This document shows positions 10,316 to 21,857 of a stretch of DNA of 64,000 nt, one piece after another. The position numbers were made by a program, and so were the translations under genes. Below the pieces are notes generated by a model, which was given only the letters and a program-made list of their open reading frames with translations, did not search any database and had not been told where the DNA came from. How positions within the stretch are numbered: position 1 is the stretch's first letter; every line of letters starts with the position of its first letter. Where the stretch lies: positions 558,001-622,000 of the forward strand of contig WAID01000012.1 in the NCBI GenBank assembly GCA_016584495.1, written 5' to 3'. Source of the stretch: Celoporthe dispersa. Its lineage: Eukaryota; Ascomycota; Sordariomycetes; Diaporthales; Cryphonectriaceae.

Positions 10316-11126
10316 CTAGAGCTCCACGTGGATACCTTCTTCGGGCACAGGCAGCTCCCCGCTCTTGATGATCTTGACGGCCAGCTTGGGCTTGTCGCCA
10401 GGACCCTTCTCGATGTTCTCGATCTTCTCGACAATGTCGTAGCCCTCGAGGACCTCGCCGAAGACGACATGCTTGCCATCCAGCCACCTGCGGATATATT
10501 GTTAGCTTCGACGACCGGGCCAGACGGCTTTGGGGGGCGCGGAGGCTCCGCCTGGATGAGGGAATTCGGGGCGTGCAGGAACGTACGAGGTAACAACGGT
10601 GGTAATGAAGAACTGCGAGCCGTTGGTGTCCTTGCCGGCGTTGGCCATGGACAGGAGGCCCTTCTTGGAGTGCTTGAGCTTGAAGTTCTCGTCGGGGAAG
10701 CGGTCGCCGTAGACTGTTCGGCACAGCTCGCGTCAGTCTCTCCCGTCTCCCCTCTCTAGGACATCCCACCTCGTCGCAGGCTGGCCGGAGCTACTTACTC
10801 GACTTGCCACCGGTGCCATCGCCCTTGGTGAAGTCGCCGCCCTGGATCATAAAGTTCTTGATGACGCGGTGGAAGGTAGACCCCTCATACCCGAAGCCCT
10901 TCTCTCCCGTGGCGAGCGCGCGGAAGTTCTCGGTGGTCTTGGGGGTCGTCTTGCCGTAGAGGCCCATGACGATGCGGCCCATGCTCTCGTCGCCGTGCTG
11001 GATGTCGAAGTAGACCTTGTGGGTGATCTTGGGGCCCTTGGCAGCTGCGGCGGTGCTGCTGAAGAGCAGCATGCTCACGCCGAGGAGCAGCGCGGCCGAG
11101 ACGACGAGCCGCCGGAGGTTGAACAT
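10316..11126 (-). CDS. cypB: ER-lumenal cyclophilin B (peptidyl-prolyl cis-trans isomerase)
   Basis: Three exons, 11126-10799, 10713-10587 and 10487-10316 (introns 85 and 99 bp), give 208 residues. An N-terminal signal peptide (MFNLRRLVVSAALLLGVS up to about residue 28) precedes a full cyclophilin domain. That domain has FHRVIKNFMIQGGDF (active-site Arg and Phe), NGSQFFITT, the tryptophan of the cyclosporin-binding loop in SWLDGKHVVFG, and the secretory-cyclophilin insertion GYEGSTFHRV. The C terminus is GIHVEL, a variant of the HDEL ER-retrieval signal. Cyclophilins of this group speed proline isomerisation during folding of secreted proteins. The gene is divergent from TLG1. The cytosolic and mitochondrial paralogues are excluded by the signal peptide and tail. 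Confidence 0.95.
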
Positions 11127-11740
11127 TTTGGAGGTTTCTGGGGATGGAGAGGGTTCAATTGACTTGTAGGTTTGGAGAGAGAGGGGAGGGGGAGAGAAGG
11201 GAAGAAGAGGAGAAAAGAGGGTTCAGGTATGGGAAGGTTGTAGGTGAGGAAGAGGGAAGAGGGAGTAGGGAGACACGTTTCACCACCACCAAATGCTTGA
11301 GTCGGGGGTTTGTGGTTGCCACATGCATGAAGCTACTGTACTGTGTGTACTATGCAACTCTCTCCCCCGCAGCAGTGCAGGCTAGAAGCCCCCACTCAGG
11401 GACCGAGAACCTGTGATAGGGAACCTATCCTGCTATCCCGCAGCCAGGCCCAAGCTCAGGGGGGATCCAAGCACTAAAGCCCAGTGGGTCTCCCATGTCC
11501 TGTAGTGCATCTTGCTGTCTTACCATAGTACTATGTAACTAACATACCCACTACAACTGCACAATGCATATGATTCCAGCATAAGCTGGCCAGCCAAGTC
11601 ACATCGCCGTCATCATCCTGTTTTCCCAGCAAGCAGCCATCCTCTTGCGCCCACACACCTCCTCTTTCTCCATCTCCTTCCGCTGAGGCTGCCCATCCTC
11701 CCCGGCTGATGGCCCTTCGACTACGGGATCTACATACACG
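11127..11740. other. Divergent promoter region, cypB / TLG1
   Basis: About 610 bp without coding potential. It holds a purine-rich leader next to cypB (about 11150-11270) and a 12-bp perfect palindrome CATAGTACTATG at 11524-11535, listed as a repeat element. Confidence 0.5.
11521..11537. repeat. Copy 1 of a 17-bp palindrome-containing intergenic motif
   Basis: TACCATAGTACTATGTA, identical to 59519-59535. The core CATAGTACTATG is a perfect palindrome. A partial copy (TACCATAGTAC) is at 50134-50144. All three are intergenic. Confidence 0.7.
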
Positions 11741-12595
11741 ATGATGTCCTCAACAAACGAGGAGGACCCCTTCCTCCAGGTCCAGCAGTACGTCCTGGCA
11801 ATTCAGCCCTCTTGGGAAGATCTGGTATCATGATACTCGACGCTGACGGCCACCGCCCCTCCAAAATAGGGATGTCCTCACCCAGATGGACGCAACCCGC
11901 CCCCTCTTCACCTCCTACCTCCGCATCCGCTCCCTCACCGCCGCCCAGACCTCCCCGGAGCTCACCTCGGCACGGGCAGACCTCGAGTCCGCCCTCTCCG
12001 CGCTCGCCGAGGACCTCGCCGACCTGGTCGCCTCCGTGCAGGCTGTCGAGGCCAACCCGGCGCAGTTCGGCCTCTCGGCGCACGAGGTCTCGCGCCGGAA
12101 GCGGCTGGTGCAGGAGGTTGGCGGGGAGGTCGAGGATATGCGGGACGAGCTGGCCAAGGGCGGCGGCGGCAGAGGCACGGCTGCCAGCGGTAGGCGCAAG
12201 GGTGGCGGTGCTGCGGGAAGCTCCGACCTCCCCGACCCGAGCGCGTTCGCCGTCGGCGACGGGGACGGCCACGACGAGAGGACTACGCAGCTGAGTTTGA
12301 GCAGCAACAGCAGCAGATGATGATGCGGGAGCAGGACGTCCACCTGGACGGGGTATACCAGACGGTGGACACGCTGCGCAGGCAGGCGGGCGATATGGGC
12401 CGGGAGCTGGAGGAGCAGCGGGAGATGCTCGAGACCACGGACAGGCTGGCCGACCGCGTGGGCGGGCGGCTGCAGACGGGCATGGACAAGCTCAAGTACG
12501 TGGTGAAGCACAACGAGGACCGCCTGAGCAGCTGGTGCATCGGCCTGTTGATACTGGTGTTGTGCATCCTGCTGGTCCTGCTATTGATTCTGTGA
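11741..12595 (+). CDS. TLG1: Endosomal/Golgi t-SNARE TLG1 (syntaxin-6 like), frame disrupted once
   Basis: Exon 1 is 11741-11787 (MMSSTNEEDPFLQVQ), with an 82-bp intron and then sequence from 11870. The N-terminal three-helix domain of the syntaxin-6 family (DVLTQMDATRPLF to RKRLVQEVGGEVEDMRDEL) is followed by a low-complexity hinge. The C-terminal SNARE motif has the zero-layer glutamine in GRELEEQREML, and a hydrophobic anchor ends the protein (CIGLLILVLCILLVLLLIL). The two halves are in different frames. One missing base near 12277-12281 would join DLPDPSAFA...HDE to DYAAEFEQ and give 257 residues. Alternatively a 101-bp GT-AG intron (12190-12290) joins them in frame as a 223-residue protein. 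Tlg1 mediates fusion of endosome-derived vesicles with the trans-Golgi. The family call is secure; the joint is not. Confidence 0.85.
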
Positions 12596-13089
12596 CAAGA
12601 GTCGTTATTGCGGCGTGAAGGGCGGGCGTTTGGATTCCTTGGGATTATCGCATAGGGAAAATGGGCTCAGGGAGGGCAAACGGTGTTTAGGAGTTCCGGG
12701 AGAGGTCGGCGGCAGAGATGGATCTGTCTAGAGCACTTTCTATCATAATTTCAAAACGTCAATTCTTAGAAATTTGGTCGTCTCGTTTTCACCCGTAAAG
12801 TAGCCCATGTATTGGCCCTCATGACAATGTGAACTGCTTATATCCAACCAGATGCTGGCGCCAGCTTCCGTCTCAGCTTGATGGCTAGAACGCATCACGT
12901 CAGTGAACCGTCCATGCCACAGCCGCACAATACGTATCCAGGTCAAGACCGCCTCTTCAAATCTCAGACATCGAGCCGCCGATGAGGACGCATATGAGTC
13001 GAACTTTCCTTCTCCTTAAAAAAAAAAAAAACAAAAAAACCTTCTAGCGGTCTTCCATAAGGCCAATTCCGCTCATCGTCTCCGACCAC
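12596..13089. other. Intergenic, convergent 3' ends
   Basis: About 490 bp between TLG1 and GLE1, with an A-rich run at 13018-13040. I see nothing else in it. Confidence 0.5.
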
Positions 13090-15109
13090 CTATGCGAGTA
13101 CAAGACCATACTTCGTCTTAAGGCTCTTCCCATGCACAATCAGTGACTCTACGGCGACGTCTCCGCAGCCGGCTGACTTGGCGTGGGTTGGGAAATCCAC
13201 CAGGGCCAGTCGGAGGGCAGCGATGGCGGCGGTGCCGTAGAATAACAGGAACCGTTGTTCGTAGTGATCAATCATGGCCTTGAGGACGGTACATGACGTG
13301 GTCGACATTTCGGCAGGAGGCGTATTGACGATTTGCGCCATGGCCGACCAGTAGTGAGACATAGGGTACGGGTTGGCTTTCTTGGATCTCGAAAAGTCGC
13401 GAAGAGAGATGGCCGCATATCCCGCACCCAGGCCCGTCTGCCTGTTGTAGTGCTCCGTCTCCGGGATCCAACCGTTTCCACGGCGCTTCCAGCCGACTCG
13501 CTCCCGTCCCTGCTCGGTCTTCTCGAGGCCTCTAGCACCGAACAAGACCGGGCACACAATGTAGAACTTGGCAACCAGAATGTCGATCAGGGGTTTTCCG
13601 CGCCAGTGGAAGGCTGGATCTGCGAAGGTGGCCGCGACCAGGATGCCGATAGGATCAGCCGTCCTGGTGTTGGCGCTCGACTCGTCTATGAACTGGTTGA
13701 TGACGCATTTGCCCAGGTGGTTGACCAGGAATAGGAACAGAGAGGGCAACTGGTCATTGTTGGCGGCGCCGTTGACTGGCTGCCTCTCATCGAACACAAA
13801 GTGGCTCGGGTCCATCAGCTGGGAGTTCACCTCGTTGCGCAGACCCTGTTGGAGCACATTGGAGACTTTGGTTATCTGCACTGCGGGTCAGCCAAGGGGC
13901 TCTGTCAATGCTCCGTGCCAGGAAAAGACTTACCACGGCCGCGTTGCCCTTCTTGTCGAAAGACAATTGGCCAACACACTTTCGAAGCTCCCGACGCAGA
14001 TCTCCAGCCTTGCTCTTGAGGGCCGGGTTCTGTTTAGCCTGCACATCATTGATGGATTTGCGTAGACCCTTGAGGTTTTTGTGTATGAGCAGAGCTCGCT
14101 GCTTCTTGGGATCTGCCTTGACGGCCTGGGTAGCCGGTGCTGTTGACATGGCGACAGGCGCAGCCGGTGTAGGTGTGGATGGGACGGCAGGGGCCGTGGG
14201 CTTGGGGGGGGAGAAGAGGGAGGGAGTAGCTGCTTTCGCTGTCGAGGTGCCGCCGGTCGCGGCCGGCGCAGGCTTTTGGGAAGGGGCCGGCTGAACAGTT
14301 GAGGCTGAGGCCGCAGGCGGTGCGGGTGCTGTCGTCTGCGCGGTGACTGCCGGTCGGGCTGGTTGAGCCTGTACGGGAGAAAGGGGGCGACCTTTGTCGC
14401 CTTCAGCTCTCGAAGCTGCCGCTCGCGTTCCTTGGCCTGCTCCTCGGCCTGGATGCGCTTCCTCTCGGTGACCATGGAGTCCTCCATGAGCTGCTTCATC
14501 TTTTCGGTGATCTCCAGCTTCTCGTTTGCTTGGCGCGTCTTCTCGGCGAGCACGTCGGCCTCCTCTTCCTTCTCGTGCATCCATAGCACATGCTCACTAG
14601 GAGGGACCTGTCATCAGCGCCTCACCTTTCTCAGGCGGTGCAATGTTTGGGAAGGGGGCAAGGGCCAGGCAGACTACTTACGCTCGTTCCCTTATCCGCC
14701 GGTGCTCGGCATCTGCCAGAGCAAGTGCCTCCTTGTGAGACTTTTCTGAGTTTCGATCGGGGGAAAGCCAGTCGACCAGGGATGAGCTGGGAGGGCTCGA
14801 GAAGGTGGTGCTCGCTCGAGGGTATCGCGACACGCGCGGGGCGGGCGACGAGCTCGCCATCTCTGCTGGTGAGCCTACAAGGCTCGAGGCGCGTTCTTCG
14901 TGGTCGGGTGTGTCTGTTGCCGCTGCAAAGGGGTCCTTGATCAACGAAGGAGGAGGGTCTTGGAGGGGGAAACGGTCGCTATCGTAGAATTTTTGAGCAA
15001 GATTGAACAAAGAGATCGGTGGTGTGTGGTCGTTCAGGTGATAAATCAATGCCTCTCGTCCTCTTGAGTTTCGATGGAACAAGTGGGAAAGGCGGCCGGT
15101 CCCTTGCAT
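13090..15109 (-). CDS. GLE1: mRNA export factor GLE1, one apparent 1-base deletion
   Basis: Three exons, 15109-14682, 14596-13934 and 13875-13090 (introns 85 and 58 bp), give about 625 residues. The N-terminal region is disordered. A long charged coiled coil (about residues 130-215, e.g. KEEEADVLAEKTRQANEKLE) follows, then a Pro/Ala-rich linker and the all-helical GLE1 domain (about 330-625). That domain contains KGLRKSINDVQAKQNP, GKPLIDILVAKFYIVCP, ERVGWKRRGNGWIPE and the region ending VHGKSLKTKYGLVLA. Gle1 sits on the cytoplasmic face of the nuclear pore, where with inositol hexakisphosphate it activates the DEAD-box ATPase Dbp5 to release exported mRNA. The coiled coil and the linker are in different frames; adding one base to the G5 run at 14383-14387 restores them, and the exon phases then close exactly. 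I treat it as an intact gene with a sequence error. Confidence 0.88.
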
Positions 15110-16927
15110 CTAATCTCAGATTATCTACCATGCTAGAAGGTCCAGGGCGGAACCCCGGCTATATATTTTGCCAGCAGAAATACTGACCGCCTTCCCCACG
15201 TCATTCTTGGTGGGCGGTGTCTGCCGGAGTATTACTGCCAATCCCTATTGTTGGCGCTTTACTGGCGCCTTTGCTCTACTGTACAATAGTGCGCAATGGT
15301 GTGAACGGAAACGGTAAAACATCTGTCAATTGAAGTACAATGCTCGATCCATAGCAGCTCTATAGATCGCTCATTTTTTCTATCTTCACCTACCAGTTTC
15401 ACTGATCCCTAATTTCCATTCACTGCCATGGGATGTACTGAATAGCATTTTTCTCCTTCCATGCGCTAACCAAAGTATCGTCAGATCGAATGACCAAGTA
15501 GGGGAGGACCACCTACCACAACGTTCTTTTTTTCTTCTTCTCTCTCTTCTTCTTCTTGGGTAGCTTCCTAGCCAGATAGACGCTGGTGCTATTGCTTCAA
15601 TACGAGCCGATCCGCAGCTGGTGCCCGTGCCATCCAGGCAGGCCAGGCCAGGCCACCGGGGTCAGTTAATGTCCGCGCGTGCGCAGACCAACGCCATTCC
15701 AAGGTTCGCAGTCGCAAGTTGGATCCACGAGGACACAGAGTTGTAGCTCACCCCAGCGTCTCGAGTTTGCGCCCATGTCCTTCATGGGGGGGGGGGGGGC
15801 GTAGATACTGGGGTAGGTTTGTCCTGCTCATCGTTGCTAAGGTGGCTGCGATGGCGATCCTTCCTGCGGATTCCACGGCGATCGTGACATGAAATCAACG
15901 TATGTTATATCACCAGCCACTCGATTGAATTGCCCCAACTGGAGGCTGGAGATGTTGTCACGAGGCAGTCGGCCGCACAATCTCACCTTTCCAACTCCCT
16001 CGAGTGATCGCTATCAATTAGTAAACAACAGAGTAGATCCAATGAAGCCCTGAAACTATGCAGAGCAAGGCTGATGTACTGTGTAGTCAGGTCAATTCTA
16101 CCCAGTCCTGATTGTGTGTACATGGTAAATAGTGTGCTGTGTGGTATGACCCAGTGCTGGTGAACAGGGGGCTACGCTACCCAGAGACCCCCCATCATCC
16201 AGGGCTCCCCACCTATCAAGACCAGCAAGGATCGGGTGGGTCAGGCCCATGCCCTTCTCTGTTGCCGCTTGCGGTCCACTACGTAAAGTACATGGGTGCC
16301 CCTGTAGTAGTACTTGCTATGATAGGTTCTCCAGTGGCTTCTTCCCCAAGACCCTTTTATCTCAACCCACCATGGTACCAGCGCACCAGGCACTGCGAGC
16401 ACGGGAAAGAAAATACCAGGCACAACCTGAGCCTCACCAAGAGGTGGTAGGTACTGCTGCCAGGGCTCCAGGAGCAGAAGAGACAGAAGGAGCACATTGG
16501 CAGCGCCAGTGGCACAAGCTGCGGTCGTTTCACCTGAACCACAGCGGGGTGGTGCTGTTGCATCACCAGAGGAAGTGGGCCTGGAGCTGGGCCAGCTCCG
16601 CAACTGGGGGGGTCTGCTGCCGGTGCTGGATGCTACTGTTCATGCTGCTGGATGCTGCTTGCTGGTGCAGGTGCAGGTGCTTGTCTGGCCTCAGTAGTTC
16701 GGTTCAGGCGCCAAACCTGCTACCAGGGCTGCTAGCATAGCAGCAAGGAGGTGCTGAGGCACGTCAGAGCTTCCCTCACCCTTTTGCCTCCTGTACGTAC
16801 CTTCTGACCAAGGTACGTAACAGCTGTTCTATTAGTACATACATACATAGTGAGTAGTAGCTGCCTGTGGTCCGTGTTCAAACAGACCTCCAAATCCCCA
16901 TCAAGAACGACTCCTCTCTCCTTCCTT

Positions 16928-16966
<39 letters not shown>

Positions 16967-17537
16967 TCCTTCTCTCATCTTTTGTTCTGCGCCTCCGCTG
17001 CTCGACCCTGCCTGACGTCGATTGTCGCCATCGACAAATCCCATGGCCTCCGGTTAGAATCGACAGCAGTCCTTCTCCCCCCCACGGACACATTCCTTGC
17101 CACAATAACTCGATTCAGATCCTCTCATTGACCCTCCTTGGAGCTCTGTCTCTCCGCCTCGGCCCGCAAAGCCAACAAAACCAAGTCCACGTCCCACCAC
17201 CACCACAACCAGACAACACCACAACCAACGCAACCAGAACTCCGCACAGCGCCAAGGCAAATCCAAGACATTTCGGGTCGACGATTTCTCACTGTCTTTC
17301 CTATCCAACATTCCACAATTCTTCGAAGCCCAGAATTCAGCGTAAGGACCACACCAAGCGCAGCTGGCGTACCATCAAAAAAGAAAAGAAAAAAAAGAGA
17401 ACCCCTGATATACATCGCCCCAACAGCTCGCTCCAGAGCATCGCAACCTCCAGGAAGACCATCCTGCAGAGCTTGGTCTTGCAAGAAAAAGAAACACCAC
17501 TACATTTCACCCCACATCGCCACACAAGGCTTCGATC
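15110..17537. other. Long divergent promoter/leader region, GLE1 / SSD1
   Basis: 2.4 kb with no conserved frame. It contains G runs (near 15786), several GTAC-centred short palindromes, and pyrimidine-rich sequence from about 16870 to 17000 that probably belongs to the SSD1 leader. Long frames in the last 700 bp are low-complexity and overlap the SSD1 start region; I do not call them genes. Confidence 0.5.
16910..16975 (+). promoter_or_regulatory. Pyrimidine tract with (CT)13 in the SSD1 leader
   Basis: A continuous CT-rich stretch with an uninterrupted (CT) run at 16934-16959, about 580 bp upstream of the SSD1 start. Fungal leaders are often CT-rich. Alternating CT also fits the CNYUCNYU-type element that yeast Ssd1 recognises in target mRNA leaders, so autoregulation is possible (inference). 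Confidence 0.45.
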
Positions 17538-20500
17538 ATGGAGGGCAGCAGCCCCAGCAACAGCCGCCATCCGGCGTTCCGGGTCCAACTGGCCGGAGGC
17601 TGCACATCGCCCATCGCCGGACTCCATCCGAGATGACGCCGCTGGTGAGCATGTTCACGGCCAACCCGAACAGTAAGTTTTCCCATTGCTATGTCCTTGT
17701 TGCTCATAGGCCCTGCCGCCGAGCCGTGCCTCCCTCCCAAGGGCTGTGAGGTTCCGGCCTGGTGGCTCCGGTCTCGTCCGAGGATTGCCTCTCTTGTGGG
17801 TTGCGACCATATTGCTGACGATGCCATCTCGTCGACAAGTCGACCAGCTGTCGATCCAGCAGCTCCTGGCCGCCCAGCAGCAACAGATCAACGAGCTCAA
17901 CGCGCAGGCTCAGTATGTCCAGAACATGAGCATGATGGGTGGCCATTCGGTCCCGGGCTACAACATCGTTCAGGGCATGCCCGCCATACAGCAGCAGGCC
18001 AATTTCCAGTTTCCCAACCAGCTGCACCAGCAGAACATGGCGCTGCCGAACCAGCCGCTCACACATCGCCGTAATCAGTCGGCCGTCCCAAACATGGGTA
18101 TAGGACCGCCTCCCGCCCCGTCCTCTGGCGCTGCCGGCACTGCCTTCGGCAACTTCGAGCTGCCCCAACAGCCGCAGGGCCGTGAGAACGCCGGTGGCTC
18201 GAGGGGGAGGGCGCGGTGGTGGCGCTTCCGGAGGCGGACACCAGAGGCGCCACTCGCTGGCCCTCGCTGACGCCAAGAAAGCTGCTGAGCTTGCCCAGCA
18301 GAAGCGCACGACATCCGGCTTCCAGTTCCCAGCAGCGCCCGCCCCCGAGGAGGAGTCCAAGTCTCCCGTGGCTACCTCGCTCGATTCCCAGCTCCCTCCC
18401 CCCTGTGCGGGCAGGACGTGGTGGACACGGTCGGAGTCAGAGCATGGCCGTAGGCGCCAACGGTCGTGGAGGTGGTGCCGCCGGCGGCCGTGGCGGCACC
18501 CACCTGTCGGTCGAGCCCACCGGGGATTTCCCGCGCCGCGGGTCTGGACACAATCGTTCATCTTCTCGTAACTTTGACTCCAACTGGCGCACTCCGCAGG
18601 CGCAGCCTCAGGACCAGGCCGCTCAGACCCAGGGAGGAGGGTTTCAGCCGGGCCACCGCTCGCGTGGCTCCGTGAGCCAGTCCGTGAGCTCCATCGGTGC
18701 TTTCCAGTACCCCGGCCAGCCCCAACTGGTGCAGATGCCCAACCAGATGATGATGCCTGGGATGTACAACGGACAGCAGCTCAACGCCCAGCTGGCCCAG
18801 CTTCAGGCCCTCCAGGCAGCCCAGATGACCGGGCAGAACTTTATGGGTCTGCAGGCGAGCCAGCACTCGAGCCAACTTCAGCAGCAGCCACAACAACAGC
18901 AGCGCAAGACGCTTTTCACTCCTTATCTCCCACAGGCGACGCTGCCCGCCCTGCTGGGCGAGGGACAGCTCGTCTCCGGCATCCTGCGTGTAAACAAGAA
19001 GAACCGCAGCGATGCCTACGTCTCTACCCATGATGGACTCCTCGACGCTGACATCTTCATCTGCGGCAGCAAGGACCGCAACCGCGCCCTTGAGGGGGAC
19101 CTCGTCGCCATCGAGCTGCTCGACGTCGACGAGGTCTGGTCGCAGAAGCGTGAGAAGGAGGAGAAGAAAAAAGCGCAAGGACATCACCGACACTCGCTCG
19201 GGCTCCACCAACGCTGGCAGCCAGAGCAACCAGAACAACGATGACAACAGTGCTGCCGACGGAGGTATCCGCAGACGTGGTAGCCTGAGACAGCGGCCCA
19301 CGCAGAAGAAGAACGACGACGTCGAGGTCGAGGGCCAGAGCCTCCTCTTGGTAGAAGAGGAGGAGATCAACGACGAACAGAAACCCCTGTACGCTGGTCA
19401 CGTCGTCGCCGTTATCGAGCGTGTAGCCGGGCAGATGTTCTCCGGTACGCTCGGTCTGCTGCGCCCTAGCAGCCAGGCGACCAAGGAGAAGCAGGAGGCT
19501 GAGCGGGCTGCCAGAGATGGCGGCCGTCAGCACGACAATCGCCAACAGGAGAAGCCCAAGATCGTCTGGTTCAAGCCGACCGACAAGCGTGTGCCTCTGA
19601 TCGCCATTCCTACGGAGCAAGCTCCCCGGGATTTCGTCGAGAAGCACCAAGATTATGCGGATCGTATCTTTGTCGCATGCATCAAGCGGTGGCCCATCAC
19701 TTCGCTTCATCCCTTCGGCACCCTGGTCGAGCAGCTCGGCAGGATGGGCGACCTGAAGGTTGAGACCGACGCTCTCCTGCGCGACAACAACTTCTCCTCT
19801 GATGAGTTCTCTGAGGCTGTTCTTCGCAGCGTGGGTCTCCAGGACTGGTCCCTCGCCAAGGAGGACGAGGCTGCCATCAGCGAGCGCCGTGACTTCCGGG
19901 CCGACAAGGCGTTCACTCTCGACATGGACGGCTCAGCAGAGCTCAGCAATGCTGTGCACGTCAAGAGACTCGATGATGGAAACCTCGAGATCGGCATCCA
20001 CGTTCCAGACGTCACTCATTTCGTCAAGCCCAATTCCCTCGTAGATCGTGAGGCCAAAAAGCGTGGGACTGCCGTGCACCTAGTGAACAGGACATGCGCC
20101 ATGCTTCCACCCAAGCTTTTTGCAGAGGTTTGTTCCCTGACGCCAGGCGAGGAGCGCCTCACCGTCAGTGTTGTATTCTCTGTCAACCCTCACACTGGAG
20201 CCGTCGCTGAGAATGGTGCCTGGGTCGGCAAGAGTATCATCAAGAGCGGTGGCAAGGTTACGGTTTCTGAGATTGATGCTGCTTTGTCGAGACAACCTGA
20301 TTTCAGCCACCCGGCCGTGGAGTCCACGGATCTGCAGATTCTCTATGTAAGTGCAGCAATGATTGAGCGGGCTACTTTGTTGTTACGGACGCTGACGAGA
20401 TGCAGATGGTCGCCCAGAAGTTCCGAGAATACCGTTTGGGCGCGGGTGGTGAACCCATCGCGCCCCTCCGGCTGCTCCACCAGCTCGACGACGAGAACAT

Positions 20501-21857
20501 TCCTATCAAGAACAATCTCTTTGATTCGACCTCCGCGATGGAGCTCGTAGAGGAGCTCATGCACAAGGCCAACACATACGTGGCGCAGCGTGTCGCTGAG
20601 GGCGTGCCCGAAAAGGCTCTTCTCCGAAGGCAGGCCGCTCCCAACCCTCGCAGGCTGCAGACCTTCGTCGATCGCATGAACGCCCTCGGCTACGAGATCG
20701 ACAGCTCCAGCAGCGGTGCGCTGCAAAACAGCCTCTTCAAGGTCGATGATACCGATATCAGGAAGGGCATGGAAACCCTGCTGCTCAAGTCCATGCAGCA
20801 TGCCAAATACTTCATCGCTGGCAAGACCGCCAAGCAGCTGTGGCCTCATTATGCCCTCAACCTGCCTTTGTACACTCACTTCACCAGCCCGACCCGGCGC
20901 TACGCGGACATTCTGGTCCACCGGCAGCTCGAGGCCACCCTGTCAGAGGGCAAGATCGAATACAGCGAGGATATTGAGAACCTTGTCAAGACGGTCGAGA
21001 GCTGCAACACCAAGAAGGAGTCGGCCCAGAATGCTCAGGAACAGAGCATTCACATTGAAGCCTGCCGCACAATGGACAAGGCGCGACAGGAGGCGAACGG
21101 CGATCTCATCAGCGAAGGCATTGTCCTCTGCGTCTACGAGTCGGCCTTCGACGTCCTGATCCCCGAGTGGGGCTTTGAGAAGCGCGTCCACTGCGACCAG
21201 CTGCCTCTCAAGAAGGCAGAGTTCAGGAAGGAGAAGAGGGTCCTCGAGCTGTACTGGGAGAAGGGTGTCCCCAGCTCTGCCTACGTGCCAGAGGATGAAC
21301 GGCCGAAGGCTGCCACCTCCGTCCGCATGTCGAACGCCATGGCGGCGGCGAAACAGGCCGAGGAGGCGGAGAGGGCAAGAAAGGACCGCGAAGAAGCGGC
21401 TCGCAAGCAGACAGAGACCAACACCATCTCAACCAACGACGTCGATGCGCTCTTTGATGACGACGATGACAATGGCTCAGACATCACGGAGGCCATGGCG
21501 GGGGCCTCGCTCGCCGAACGCCCGACCCAGAGCGTACCAGGCTCTCCTACGCGGTCCTACAATGCAGCTGGCGTGTTGCATCGCACCAAGTCCGACTCCA
21601 AGGTTCCTCAGGTTGAATCCCCCGAAGACCGCCTGACAAACAAGGAGAAGTATCTGAGCCTCTTCAAACTGCGAGAGGAGGGTGGTGAATACATCCAAGA
21701 CGTCACAGAGATGACCCGGGTGCCTATCATCCTGAAGACGGACCTCAGCAAGAGCCCACCGTAAGTTTCGGACATCCTCGTGCAAAAGTGACGATGACGC
21801 GCTGACAACACCTGCAGATGCCTGACCATTCGCTCGCTCAACCCCTATGCTCTCTAG
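17538..21857 (+). CDS. SSD1: Translational regulator SSD1 (RNB-domain pseudonuclease), four apparent 1-base indels
   Basis: Four exons, 17538-17672, 17840-20346, 20406-21760 and 21818-21857 (introns 167, 59 and 57 bp), give about 1344 residues after four single-base corrections. The N terminus carries GRRLHIAHRRTPSEMTPL, then Gln- and Ser-rich disordered sequence with basic Ser phosphosite-like motifs (HRRNQS, RRHSLA, RGSVS). Next come cold-shock-type OB folds (from about residue 460: GILRVNKKNRSDAYV, GHVVAVIER) and the RNB domain. The RNB segment AFTLDMDGSAELSNAVHV lacks the DD pair of active Dis3/RNase II enzymes, as expected for Ssd1. A C-terminal S1-like domain ends LTIRSLNPYAL. Ssd1 binds mRNA leaders of cell-wall and growth genes and represses translation, under control of the Orb6/Cbk1 kinase. 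Disrupted positions: GGG 17543-17545 (one missing), G5 18203-18207, C6 18398-18403 and A6 19167-19172 (one extra each). Confidence 0.93.

Noticed and set aside
16867..17676. 269-codon frame overlapping the SSD1 leader and first exon
   Set aside because: Ser/Leu/His low-complexity sequence from a CT-rich leader, no domain, and it runs out of frame into SSD1.
18195..19175. SSD1 read as several separate genes or a pseudogene
   Set aside because: Each break is a one-base length change in a homopolymer, the conserved protein continues across every break, and the total corrected length closes all exon phases.
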